Virus record (IMG/VR): IMGVR_UViG_3300042885_000570
Span: 1-64,000 of that record
Reading direction: 5' to 3' (one strand)
DNA length: 64,000 nucleotides
From: a virus
Shown here: positions 52,830 to 61,541 of the stretch, piece by piece
Position numbering within the stretch: the stretch's first letter is position 1
How the letters are laid out: each line of letters begins with the position of its first letter
Notes under the pieces: generated by a model
Databases searched by the model: none
What the model was told of the DNA's origin: nothing
What the model saw: the letters and a program-made list of their open reading frames with translations, nothing else
Translations under genes and position numbers: made by a program

Positions 52830-54428
52830 TTATTTCTTTTTATTTCTTTTAACAATACCACCTTTTTTCATCATCATTTTTTTCTCTGTATCAGAAATCT
52901 TTTCTTTTAGTCTTTCTGATCTTTCCTCATTACCTCTTGAAGCAGCTCTTCCTGCTCTTCTTTCTCTACTTTCATTCAACATACCTCTTACTTTATTACC
53001 AAAAGTTGCTCTTGGTTGTGCACCACTTGCAGGAGTAGAACTTGAAGGTTTACTTGATGAAGTACTTGAACTTGTACTTGCAGTTGATGTTGCTGCAGCT
53101 TTTGGTTGAATGATTTCTTTTTTAGCTTCAATAGTATTAGCAATTTGTGTTGTAGGTTTCATTTCCATTTTATCAACCTTATTATCTGCTTTTGAAATTG
53201 CAGGTGTTGCAGGTTTTTTAACTAAAGGTTTAGTTTCTTTTTTCTTAGGTGTTAACTCTTTAAAATTATCCTCTGCTTTAGTTTTTCTACTTGCATTTGC
53301 TTTTTCACCAGCTTTAATAATATCTTTTCCTAATGAACCAGTTCTCTCATCTTTTTTATTTGATGTTACAGGTGATTCATAGTTTTTTGTTGCTGGATTA
53401 AAACCATACCATTTAGATGAAACACCTCTTCCCCATTTATCTTTTGCAGGTTTATAATCTACACCTTTCTTTTTAAGTTCATCTTTTAAAGAAGGCGTTT
53501 TTATAAGTGTGTCAGTTTTTATACCTGTTTTATTTCCACCTACTTTAGGTTTTGTTTCATCTTTTTTAGCTTCAGGTTTTTTAGTATCTTTTTTAGCTTT
53601 ATCCTCTTTGCTTTTAGAATAGTCATATAGTTTTTTAATACCATAAGTTGCTGCTGCAGCACCTAGAATAACACCACCAACTTTACCAGCCTTAGCTAAT
53701 TTAGCATTTTTAAGAGCTTTAGCTTTTTCAGCAATTTTAACATTTCTTAAAGTTTTACTACGTTCAGCAGGTGGTTTACCTGCTAGTCTTCTTCTTTCAA
53801 CTCCAGACATTCTTCGAGTTCTTTTTAAGTTTGCTTTAGGAGCTTTTTCAGCAGCTGCTTTTTCAGCAACAGATTTTTCAGCAGCTGCTTTTTCAGCAGC
53901 AAGTCTTTCATTTGCTCTTGCTTTTATATCAGCTAAAGCTTTTCTCTTAGAACCTACACCTGGAGTTTCACCTTTAGAAGCACCTCCACGAGTTCTTGGT
54001 TTAGTGTCTACTAGTGGTTTCTTTTCTAATGGTGTTTTCTTTGCATACTTACCAGATGTACCTGGAGTATTTCCTTTACTTACACCACCACGTGTTCTTG
54101 GAGTAGTTGTAGTAGTTGTAGTAGTAACAGGTTTAGACGCAACTGGTTTAACTGGTTTCTTAGCTGCAGGTTTAGGTGCTGGTTTAGAAGCCGTAGTAGT
54201 TGGTCTAACAGGAGCTTTATATCCTTCACCTTTTACAACTTGTCCCATAGTTTTTGGATCAGTAGGTTTTAATTTAGTTGAACTTACTACAGGTTTGGGA
54301 GCTGGCTTAGGCTTAGGCTTAGGCGCAGGTTTATTATTTATCCCACCAGGATTAATACCTTTTGGGTTAGGACCACCTTTATATCTTGAGTTAGATTTTA
54401 TCCCTTTTGGATTTATTTTACTTGCCAT
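52830..54428 (-). CDS. Long histone-like, disordered basic protein (532 aa)
   Basis: Almost entirely Lys/Ala/Pro/Thr-rich: a Pro-Lys stretch (PAPKPKPKPAPKPV), a Thr run, then an Ala-Glu-Lys helix (about 165-200, AAEKSVAEKAAAEKAPK) and a basic ARS-type segment (RRMSGVERRRLAGKP). One possible membrane segment is at about residues 248-265 (GKVGGVILGAAAATYGIKK). Low-complexity Ser/Thr/Pro follows (STASTSSSTSSSKPSSSTPA), then a basic tail ending MKKGGIVKRNKKK. The amino-acid use is like eukaryotic H1 or phage internal DNA-condensing proteins. It is the longest of the basic set. It could condense DNA, but an adhesion or cell-surface role of the hydrophobic part cannot be excluded. Confidence 0.7.
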   Translation of the reverse strand: MASKINPKGIKSNSRYKGGPNPKGINPGGINNKPAPKPKPKPAPKPVVSSTKLKPTDPKTMGQVVKGEGYKAPVRPTTTASKPAPKPAAKKPVKPVASKPVTTTTTTTTPRTRGGVSKGNTPGTSGKYAKKTPLEKKPLVDTKPRTRGGASKGETPGVGSKRKALADIKARANERLAAEKAAAEKSVAEKAAAEKAPKANLKRTRRMSGVERRRLAGKPPAERSKTLRNVKIAEKAKALKNAKLAKAGKVGGVILGAAAATYGIKKLYDYSKSKEDKAKKDTKKPEAKKDETKPKVGGNKTGIKTDTLIKTPSLKDELKKKGVDYKPAKDKWGRGVSSKWYGFNPATKNYESPVTSNKKDERTGSLGKDIIKAGEKANASRKTKAEDNFKELTPKKKETKPLVKKPATPAISKADNKVDKMEMKPTTQIANTIEAKKEIIQPKAAATSTASTSSSTSSSKPSSSTPASGAQPRATFGNKVRGMLNESRERRAGRAASRGNEERSERLKEKISDTEKKMMMKKGGIVKRNKKK

Positions 54429-54439
54429 GATCTTTCAGA

Positions 54440-54610
54440 TTAACATTTTTTACCTTTACTTCCACCCATTTTCATTTTAGGTGAAGCCTGTGGTTTGTTA
54501 ACTTTTCCACATGATTTACCTGATGCATTTTTTAATGCATAAACTGGAGCGTTGGTTCCACCAACTCTACCTGTTGCTTTTTGCTGTACGTTTACTTTTG
54601 CGTTAGCCAT
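54440..54610 (-). CDS. 56-residue basic protein
   Basis: ATG at 54610, TAA at 54440. Sequence begins MANAKVNVQQKATGRVGG, then APVYALKNASGKSCGKVNKP and ends KMGGSKGKKC. It is Gly/Lys-rich with a Cys at the end and one inside, in the same style as the other basic genes, including a MGG motif. It lies 12 bases before the 532-residue gene and 13 bases after a terminator, so it is the first gene of the basic-protein transcript. Its function is unknown. Confidence 0.72.
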   Translation of the reverse strand: MANAKVNVQQKATGRVGGTNAPVYALKNASGKSCGKVNKPQASPKMKMGGSKGKKC

Positions 54611-54622
54611 GATATATAGTTT

Positions 54623-54651
54623 AAAAAAAGCATACCAGCATTACTGGTATA
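54623..54651 (-). terminator. Terminator between the capsid-side protein and basic genes
   Basis: A perfect 7-bp stem ATACCAG/CTGGTAT with a 5-base loop, followed on the minus strand by GCTTTTTTTAAAC. Confidence 0.85.
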
Positions 54652-54663
54652 CTCTAGAGTTAT

Positions 54664-55674
54664 TTACATATTCCACAGTTTTTCAACTTGTGCATTTAAA
54701 TCTTTTAAAATATCCTCATTTAAAGGACTTTTTAAGAACTCAATTACATCTGATACATTTCTACCTAACAAGCTATTTGTTCTTGCATGGTAGATATAAC
54801 CATCTGCCTTATTTATAATATACTTAAAAAATATGGAATCTTTAACAATTGCTTTGATTTTTAATGTTTCCATATCTAAAGCTGCTGCATCTAAGAAACC
54901 TTTTGCTGCTCTTTCTTTGTTACCTTCAGTACCTTCACCATTAATGTGTCTATCCATATTGTCATAGATAACATCATTAGGTGTATGTTTTTTATACTGT
55001 ACACTAGCTGTATCAACTGCTTTTGCAATATAGAATAACTTAGTACTATTTTTATCAAATAGTTTCTGTAACTCAGCAAGTGCTTTATTTTTAAGTTTTT
55101 TGTATTCAGTTTTAACACCACTTGTTTCAGTTACTTTATCCAAGTAAAATTTTGGCGGTACTGCTTTTGATCTAGCATCTTCATAACTTCTTGATACAAG
55201 TGAGAATCCTCCAGCTTCAACAGCATATAGTTTAATTCTATCATATGGATTTGCAGGATCTAGATATACTGGATCATTACCACATGACATGTTGATTTTA
55301 TTCCAGAATTCTTTATTATCTGGTCTTAATAATTTTACATCATTCCAGAATGTAGGACTTTCTACATCTAAAATATTAGCAGCTAATTCTCTTTCTAGTT
55401 CTGCTACAGCTTTTCTAATTTCTTTAGTTTTAGCTTCTCTCTCTTCTGCAGGTAATAATTTAATCTCAGGAGCAAATTCATTTAATCCTGTTACATATCT
55501 TATTACTCCATTTTGTTCTAAGCAAGCTAGTTGCTCGTAATGTTTTACACCATCAAATAATGATTGGCCATAATGTTCTAATCCCATATTTGACATTGAA
55601 TTGTCAAAATAAGGTTTAACAGAGATCTTGTTGCTCTTGTTAACGTTAAATACTTCTACGTGTGTGAAATCCAT
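54664..55674 (-). CDS. Capsid-adjacent conserved protein, unknown function (336 aa)
   Basis: Follows the major capsid gene after a terminator. The sequence is mixed helical/beta: FTHVEVFNVNKSNKISVKPY, a Glu/Lys coiled stretch at about residues 77-105 (AEEREAKTKEIRKAVAEL), FWNKINMSCGNDPVYLDPAN, and a C-terminal helix (LNEDILKDLNAQVEKLWNM). No catalytic motif or membrane segment. Near residues 285-305 FFKYIINKADGYIYHARTNS reads like a small beta-hairpin. In crAss-like phages a protein of this size lies right after the capsid gene and may be an auxiliary head protein; that is inferred from order only. Confidence 0.68.
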   Translation of the reverse strand: MDFTHVEVFNVNKSNKISVKPYFDNSMSNMGLEHYGQSLFDGVKHYEQLACLEQNGVIRYVTGLNEFAPEIKLLPAEEREAKTKEIRKAVAELERELAANILDVESPTFWNDVKLLRPDNKEFWNKINMSCGNDPVYLDPANPYDRIKLYAVEAGGFSLVSRSYEDARSKAVPPKFYLDKVTETSGVKTEYKKLKNKALAELQKLFDKNSTKLFYIAKAVDTASVQYKKHTPNDVIYDNMDRHINGEGTEGNKERAAKGFLDAAALDMETLKIKAIVKDSIFFKYIINKADGYIYHARTNSLLGRNVSDVIEFLKSPLNEDILKDLNAQVEKLWNM

Positions 55675-55713
55675 TTTGTGTTGGTTTTAAAATGTTTATA
55701 ATTGTAAATATAT

Positions 55714-55747
55714 AAAAAAAGGAGGAGAATAAACCCCTCCTCTTTTT
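55714..55747 (-). terminator. Strong terminator after the major capsid gene
   Basis: On the minus strand AAAAAGAGGAGG pairs with CCTCCTTTTTTT (12 bp with one G-T) around a 10-base loop, the last pairs being the T-tract itself. On the plus strand it also ends in CTTTTT. It lies 19 bases after the capsid stop and should limit transcription past the capsid gene. Confidence 0.92.
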
Positions 55748-55765
55748 ATTTTCTAGTTTGACATA

Positions 55766-57382
55766 TTAGAATGATCCACCTGTGATTGGATTTCTCATAA
55801 CAATTTTCAATACTTTAGTTGGATCTTTAACCCAAATAGCTGGCATTGTTTGAGACATCATTACACGGTAACCGTTGAATTGTCCAGAAGATTGGAATCC
55901 TTGAGATCTACCCATGTAATCCATTGTTCCATTTTGGTACCACCATTTCAATTGATTATCCCAAGATAATTTCAACATGTAGATGTTGTCATTAGTATTA
56001 TCTGTGATATCAAAGATAATGAATGAGTAAGAAGATAATGGGAAACCATCAATGATAGGGTTCTCAATATCATTAGTATGAACATTATCAAATGCAGGAT
56101 TCAATACAAATTTCACATTAGCCAAGAATGGAATAACGTAAGAAGTGTAAGCAAATCCAAAGTTTAAGTCCATACCTTTACCAGTGATAGCACCGATATC
56201 AGCAGCTTGAATCAATAAACCTGAAGAGATAGCTTCTTGTTTAATTGCTTCATTAACCATTCTCATACCACCCATACCTGTTTGAACAACAAGTTGACGT
56301 TTAGGATCTGGTCCTTGGAACTCAACTTTACCATTGAAGAAGTTATATAACTCTCCTCTGAATAAATCTAAGTTAAAGTTGTTTTTGTTGTAGATACGTT
56401 TGAAAGAGTTATCTAACTGTTTCCATAAACCTACAGATAATCTTACATCATCTGGTCCGTCTTGACGTACTCTACCCCCGTGACCCCACATAAGGTAAGT
56501 CTCAATATCAGAAGCAATCTTAGTTAAGTGAGCAGCCTCCATGTTAGTTAAGAAAGTTCTTGATAAATCACCATTATCAAATGCTTTTTTAACTGAGTCT
56601 TTACCCATTACTTTAACCATATCATCCAAAGATGAAATAGATGGATCTAATCCTTTCAAGTGAGATCTCCAGATTTCTGTAACTGGTACAGTACCATCTG
56701 CATTCATACCACCTTTGATCATTAAATCTGCTCTAGAAGAGATAGAATAATGAACGTGAGCTTCAGCACCACCAACAAAGTTATAATACTCACGGAATCC
56801 TGTGTTAGTTTGGATGTCTGAGAATCTCTCACCATACTCACCTCTAGCAGAACCTTTACGGAATACTTTAGTACCATTAGCTAAATAAGCATTATCAATG
56901 TACTTGTAGTTATCATTGTTAACTAACTGTACTGTATAGATGAATCCGTCACCAATTGGTAAGATATCATCAGCAGTAATGTACATCTCAACTCCATTGT
57001 ATTTGTCATAGGTAATGATATCACCATGTCCAAATTCTCTTTTGTTAAGCTTGATTTTGAAAGTAGTACCTTCAATACCTTTAGCAGTGTTAGCTGGTTC
57101 AATGTCTTCAACAATGTAAGGAAGATCAATTGAAACTGGAGTTTGCCATTTGTACTCACCTCTTGCGTTATCTACATTGATAACGTTTTTTCCACCAAAA
57201 GAAGATAACTGGTATAAAGGCATTTCAACTTTCTGAGCCATAGCCCATAAGTCTACTGGACCTAAATCCATTGGTTCTGCATCTTTTAGCATGTTTTGTA
57301 AATGGTATGAATCAACATGTGAACTAGCATTGTATGCCGTATCACGTAGGAAAATACCATTATTTAATACTGGAGTTGCCAT
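55766..57382 (-). CDS. Major capsid protein, HK97-fold type (538 aa)
   Basis: Placed directly after portal and scaffold genes and closed by a strong terminator, as expected for the most abundant protein. It begins MATPVLNNGIFLRDTAYNAS, then LDMAxK-like helices (DLGPVDLWAMAQKVEMPLYQ) and a long beta region (TFKIKLNKREFGHGDIITYD; DGFIYTVQLVNNDNY) with an extended loop rich in Gly/Arg (KVFRKGSARGEYGERFSD). The C-terminal part has the P-domain-like core (AVQ-type helices near residues 285-340, and the FVLNPAFDNVHTNDIENPII strand). Codon use is more GC-rich and less repetitive than in neighbouring genes, consistent with high expression. I recognise it as crAss-like from the overall order and length rather than a single motif. 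Confidence 0.88.
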   Translation of the reverse strand: MATPVLNNGIFLRDTAYNASSHVDSYHLQNMLKDAEPMDLGPVDLWAMAQKVEMPLYQLSSFGGKNVINVDNARGEYKWQTPVSIDLPYIVEDIEPANTAKGIEGTTFKIKLNKREFGHGDIITYDKYNGVEMYITADDILPIGDGFIYTVQLVNNDNYKYIDNAYLANGTKVFRKGSARGEYGERFSDIQTNTGFREYYNFVGGAEAHVHYSISSRADLMIKGGMNADGTVPVTEIWRSHLKGLDPSISSLDDMVKVMGKDSVKKAFDNGDLSRTFLTNMEAAHLTKIASDIETYLMWGHGGRVRQDGPDDVRLSVGLWKQLDNSFKRIYNKNNFNLDLFRGELYNFFNGKVEFQGPDPKRQLVVQTGMGGMRMVNEAIKQEAISSGLLIQAADIGAITGKGMDLNFGFAYTSYVIPFLANVKFVLNPAFDNVHTNDIENPIIDGFPLSSYSFIIFDITDNTNDNIYMLKLSWDNQLKWWYQNGTMDYMGRSQGFQSSGQFNGYRVMMSQTMPAIWVKDPTKVLKIVMRNPITGGSF

Positions 57383-57414
57383 TTGTTTTTATTTATTTAT
57401 TTATATTATTTATT

Positions 57415-58668
57415 TTAAAATCTTTTAAACATACTACTACCAGATGATCTTGATATTGTATTGTTACTTGTAGTTTTTCTTGCTTGTTGTTTTTCATCTA
57501 CAGTATTTGAAGATGCAATCTTTTTAGCCTCTTCAGTTTTTAACATTCTTACTGTTTTTTCTGTTGCAACTTTAGTACCTTGATCTTTTATCTTAGCTCT
57601 GTATCCTTCTGGATCTGCTAATAACCATAGTGCTTCAGCAATAAGATCATGTCTTGGTTCTACAAACTGATACTTCTCTAATAGGTGACCTAACATATTT
57701 GTAGGCTTACCTGATATTGAAGGATAGTTTGGTTGAACTAATCCACTATACAGCATGTTCTGTGTTTTCTTATCAAGCTTAACTCCATCAAGTTCTCCTG
57801 TTGACAATACGTTATATACATTATCCGTATATACTTTTGCAGCTTGAACTTGTTGCTCTTTCTTAGTTTCTTGTTCTGCTAGTTTTCTAGATACAATCTC
57901 TTCCTGCATTCTATCCAACTTAGGTTTAAACTGTTTAGCTTTTTGTCCTAACTTATCTACATCTGCCCAATCTTCAATCTCTGACTCTATTTCCTCTGGT
58001 GTACCAAAGTTTGTAGCGTATAAGTATTGTCTTGCAATCTCAGCTTGATGATTCTCATCTTCTGGATCTAATTCAAATACTTCTTCTACTTGAGCAAGAG
58101 TTCTAAATAATCCTTTAAGATCTTGTCCACCATCAGCTACATATTTAGCTGCAGTTTTCAATTCATCAGGTAAAGCATTAAAAAACTCTTTTGGCACATC
58201 TTCTTTAATCTTTCTCTCTTTCTCTTGAAAGTTAGCTTCAAACAACTCTCTAAAGTCTTTAGTAGTATAATCCTCTAGATCTTTATCATCATCAAATCCA
58301 AAAAGTGTACCTTCTTCAATCATCTTAGAAGCTAACTCATATAAACCTGACTTATCTACTTTAGGTCTACCTTTATTACCTGCTTCTTCTTCCTGAGCAA
58401 TAAGTCCATCTAATTCATCAATTGTCTCTTGAACTTCTTCCTTAGTGATTGTTTGCTCTGCAGTATCTTGTTTAGTTGTTACACCAGTTTTACTATCAAG
58501 GAACTCATAATCAGTTTTAGCATCTTTAGAAAAAAGAGACTTTTTCTCTTCTTCCTCTTCTGGTAGCATCACGTTATCCGCTCCAGGCATTCCAAATAAT
58601 TCATCCAAGTTTACATCTACCTGTGAAACGGTAGTGTTATCTTGTGTTGCTTGCTCATCAGTATTCAT
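57415..58668 (-). CDS. Scaffold-like head assembly protein (417 aa)
   Basis: Lies between portal and capsid, the usual place of the scaffolding protein. It is acidic and mostly helical, with Glu/Asp-rich segments at the N-terminus (LPEEEEEKKSLFSKDAKTD) and in the middle (VFELDPEDENHQAEIARQY), a coiled coil at about residues 255-280 (LDRMQEEIVSRKLAEQETKK) and a basic, Ser-rich C-terminus (ARKTTSNNTISRSSGSSMFK) of the kind that contacts capsid protein. No protease motif is seen, so removal of the scaffold, if any, would need another enzyme. It starts 113 bases after the portal stop. Confidence 0.75.
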   Translation of the reverse strand: MNTDEQATQDNTTVSQVDVNLDELFGMPGADNVMLPEEEEEKKSLFSKDAKTDYEFLDSKTGVTTKQDTAEQTITKEEVQETIDELDGLIAQEEEAGNKGRPKVDKSGLYELASKMIEEGTLFGFDDDKDLEDYTTKDFRELFEANFQEKERKIKEDVPKEFFNALPDELKTAAKYVADGGQDLKGLFRTLAQVEEVFELDPEDENHQAEIARQYLYATNFGTPEEIESEIEDWADVDKLGQKAKQFKPKLDRMQEEIVSRKLAEQETKKEQQVQAAKVYTDNVYNVLSTGELDGVKLDKKTQNMLYSGLVQPNYPSISGKPTNMLGHLLEKYQFVEPRHDLIAEALWLLADPEGYRAKIKDQGTKVATEKTVRMLKTEEAKKIASSNTVDEKQQARKTTSNNTISRSSGSSMFKRF

Positions 58669-58734
58669 ATGTTGGTCTTTATGTTACTATTAATAATATA
58701 AGTATTTTTTTTACAAATAAACTTCATATATTTA

Positions 58735-58787
58735 AAATAGACTATTTTTTAATATTGTTTTTTGCCACTATATAGCTAAGTCTATTT
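58735..58787 (-). other. Long-loop inverted repeat after the portal gene
   Basis: AAATAGACT and AGTCTATTT are perfect 9-base arms separated by 35 bases; one arm includes the portal TAG stop. There is no T-tract next to it. The segment from 58669 to 58781 is otherwise AT-rich and probably carries the promoter for the scaffold-capsid pair. Confidence 0.35.
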
Positions 58788-61535
58788 CTTCTTATTATCA
58801 GTTTTGCTTTTTGTATCAAATTTGTTCTTATTCTCTCTAGCAATTTGTAATTGTTTATCTGCTATTGACTGTTGTGCTTGTAGTTTTTCTCTTTCAAGTT
58901 GCATCTTTTGAGAATCTGAAGATTGTCTATTTGATTCTTTTTGTCTTTCAAGATTCATCTGACTAGTAAATTGCTCAGACTTTTGTATATCTCTCATTGA
59001 ATCAGTAAAATCAGACATTTGATTTTGATTAATATCTTGAGTAGCACCAAATCCAGCAGCTCTAATTTCAGCAACAAGTATATCTCTTTGTCTATTTTTC
59101 TCTTCTCTGATATCTGTATTATCAGATTTAAGTTTTTCTGCTTGAGCTTGAGCTTGTAATTGCTGTTCTTGCATTTGTTGTTGATGCTGCATTTCTGCAT
59201 CTTTCTGCGCTTTGATTTTTTGCTCAGAATCTTTAAGTACTGAGTTTAACTCAGCTATACTTTCTGATTGTACTAATTTACCTAAGTCATAGATAGATGC
59301 CCCAGTAGTATTATTATTTAAAGCCATATTTTTTAACTGTTCTAATACTGCTCTGTAATTAGCTTTAGTAGTTGCAAATATGTTTAAGTCTCTCATAAGC
59401 AAATCTGTACCATTAATCTGGAAGTTTACTTTCTCATCTGCACCAGTAACATAAGTTAATCTTGCTGATGGTTTAGTAGAGTGATAGAATTGAGCTAAGT
59501 CAGTTCTCATCTGATGTACTCTTGGCATTAAGTAATCTGAGTGTTGTATGAAATACATTTCAGTCTGTGCATAAGAAGCACCTACTGCTTGCTCAACTCC
59601 TGTTGCAGTTTGTTGAGAAAGTTGTTGTCCCATTCTTTGTGGGTTAATACCTATAACTTCATATGCTTGTTGTTTCATATATGTAGCTAACTGTATCCTT
59701 GACATCAACCTATTTGTTTGTTCTAGGTCTAGTTTTTGGAAATGCTGAAAGTTTAAAGCATTTTCTGTATTAGTAATACTGGTATCTAAAGGAAGCATCT
59801 GAAAATTCTTCATTGCTACATATGCTTTAGCTAAGTTGTTCTTACCCCAATCTTCACCCATTGAGTGTCTTGGTAATGCATTCTGATCAAGTAAGATAAC
59901 TGTACCTAGTTCATCTACTAGTATATCCGCTATTTGGTTATTAACAATGTTATATCCTATTTGGAAAGGTTTCATTAAATCAATCAATGCAGTTGACTTA
60001 GTATTTCTATCTGAGAATACTGCACCCTCTACTGGTAGTTTACATCCGTAGATAGAGTTATCACCTTTAAATTGAAATCTTAATGGTCCTATATTTTGTT
60101 TATCAATACCAATATATAGTGGAGTAAATCCACCAGGATTATTCATACCCCAGAATGATGGAATATTAGGTCCAATTTTTACACCACCCCATACTTCATT
60201 AATCCAGATCCAATCTATGTGCTCTCCGTATACTAGATTATCTTTAGTTTTGTTTTTAAAGAGTCTTGTATCATATATAGGATTATCAGTTACTTTATAG
60301 TCTTCTGTAATAATCTCTGTTATTACTTCACCTGAGTCAGTAATTTTAGTTAAGTGACCTACTTTTCTCTGAGATTTCCAGTAACCTGTAGTTACTCTCA
60401 ACAAGTATGCAGTACCTTGATCATAATAATCTTCACCTTCTCTTAAGATGTAGTTTACAATATCACCCGCATTGAAAATATTATTAGCTGCTGCAGTAGA
60501 ATATTGACGCATACCTAGTGAAGGCATGTTAGTATTCCACTCATGTGATTTAGTAGCATCATAAAATGATCCGTCATTTTGTACACCACCAATATTATAT
60601 CCTGCTGATCTAATTGGATAGATAGCTTCTAGTGATGCCATCTGATCTTCATTCATCATATATCCATACTTATCAATAACATCTGATACAGTTAACATAT
60701 CTGTTTTACCAACCCAGTTAGATTGTGATATATATCTTGCATCAGGAGATTTGTGATAAAATGTAAGTACAGGATTCCATAACTCTACGTCATAGTCATC
60801 TTCCATCATACGCATATGCCAGAATTCTCTATCTGTAATAAGCATATCTCTGAAACCTCTTTCCTCTAACTCATCCATTCTAAATCTTTCAACATCTACT
60901 TCATGTTGGTGAGTAGCCCATTGCTCTACCATTGATCTATAATCCTTTTTAAAGAATTGTTCAATCTCTGGTAATGATTTTAATTTTTCTGGATTCAATT
61001 GTTGTTGTGCCTCTTCAGATTCAGGATCCATACCTTGTTCTACCATTGCAGCAATAATTTTCATGCTTGCATCAGACATAAGTACATCCTCTACCATCTG
61101 TCTTTTTTGCTCCATCATCTCATTATAAGATCCTTCATCTACTGCACGGTATGATAACTTACTTGATCTTTTAGCAAACTCAGCTACAAGAACATTAATA
61201 ACATTAGGGATGATTGGATAAAACTTTAACTCAAGTGCGGATGCATCTTCTTTAGTAAGCGTCTCAATGATATCTCTGTAGTCATTGTCTTCTTCAACTA
61301 TATAGTCAGTTCTATCAATAACACCTTTAGCTAACTTATAGTTTTTCATTAGCCTACGCGCGTTTCTTTTAATCTGTTTAAGACCATTCCACTCTAACCA
61401 GTCAAGATTCCATGCAGCCCACTTGTCATCTTTTTCCTTTTTAGGAATAAACTGTAATGGTTGCGTAATACTACCTAATCTATTGTGTTCTGTTTTAGCT
61501 CCGTTTTTGAGCTGAAGGGCATTATATACTTGCAT
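58782..61535 (-). CDS. Portal protein (917 aa)
   Basis: Follows terminase by 6 bases. Crassvirales portals are long (about 750-900 residues) and this fits. It starts with NALQLKNGAKTEHNRLGSIT, then ARRLMKNYKLAKGVIDRTDY. The clip/stem region has charged helices with RRxL-type residues, and the middle is beta-rich (REGEDYYDQGTAYLLRVTTG; DLMKPFQIGYNIVNNQIADI). The C-terminal about 150 residues form a long Gln/Glu/Lys coiled coil (QKDAEMQHQQQMQEQQLQAQ; MQLEREKLQAQQSIADKQLQ), probably the barrel that projects into the head. Codon use and length do not suggest truncation. The dodecameric channel role is family knowledge. Confidence 0.88.
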   Translation of the reverse strand: MQVYNALQLKNGAKTEHNRLGSITQPLQFIPKKEKDDKWAAWNLDWLEWNGLKQIKRNARRLMKNYKLAKGVIDRTDYIVEEDNDYRDIIETLTKEDASALELKFYPIIPNVINVLVAEFAKRSSKLSYRAVDEGSYNEMMEQKRQMVEDVLMSDASMKIIAAMVEQGMDPESEEAQQQLNPEKLKSLPEIEQFFKKDYRSMVEQWATHQHEVDVERFRMDELEERGFRDMLITDREFWHMRMMEDDYDVELWNPVLTFYHKSPDARYISQSNWVGKTDMLTVSDVIDKYGYMMNEDQMASLEAIYPIRSAGYNIGGVQNDGSFYDATKSHEWNTNMPSLGMRQYSTAAANNIFNAGDIVNYILREGEDYYDQGTAYLLRVTTGYWKSQRKVGHLTKITDSGEVITEIITEDYKVTDNPIYDTRLFKNKTKDNLVYGEHIDWIWINEVWGGVKIGPNIPSFWGMNNPGGFTPLYIGIDKQNIGPLRFQFKGDNSIYGCKLPVEGAVFSDRNTKSTALIDLMKPFQIGYNIVNNQIADILVDELGTVILLDQNALPRHSMGEDWGKNNLAKAYVAMKNFQMLPLDTSITNTENALNFQHFQKLDLEQTNRLMSRIQLATYMKQQAYEVIGINPQRMGQQLSQQTATGVEQAVGASYAQTEMYFIQHSDYLMPRVHQMRTDLAQFYHSTKPSARLTYVTGADEKVNFQINGTDLLMRDLNIFATTKANYRAVLEQLKNMALNNNTTGASIYDLGKLVQSESIAELNSVLKDSEQKIKAQKDAEMQHQQQMQEQQLQAQAQAEKLKSDNTDIREEKNRQRDILVAEIRAAGFGATQDINQNQMSDFTDSMRDIQKSEQFTSQMNLERQKESNRQSSDSQKMQLEREKLQAQQSIADKQLQIARENKNKFDTKSKTDNKKK

Positions 61536-61541
61536 ATCTTT

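Noticed and set aside
58782-58784. TAG read as glutamine (stop-codon reassignment seen in some crAss-like groups)
   Set aside because: Only three genes end in TAG, each at a sensible junction (one touching a terminator, one 3 bases before the next ATG), and long genes contain no in-frame TAG or TGA; the standard code is enough.
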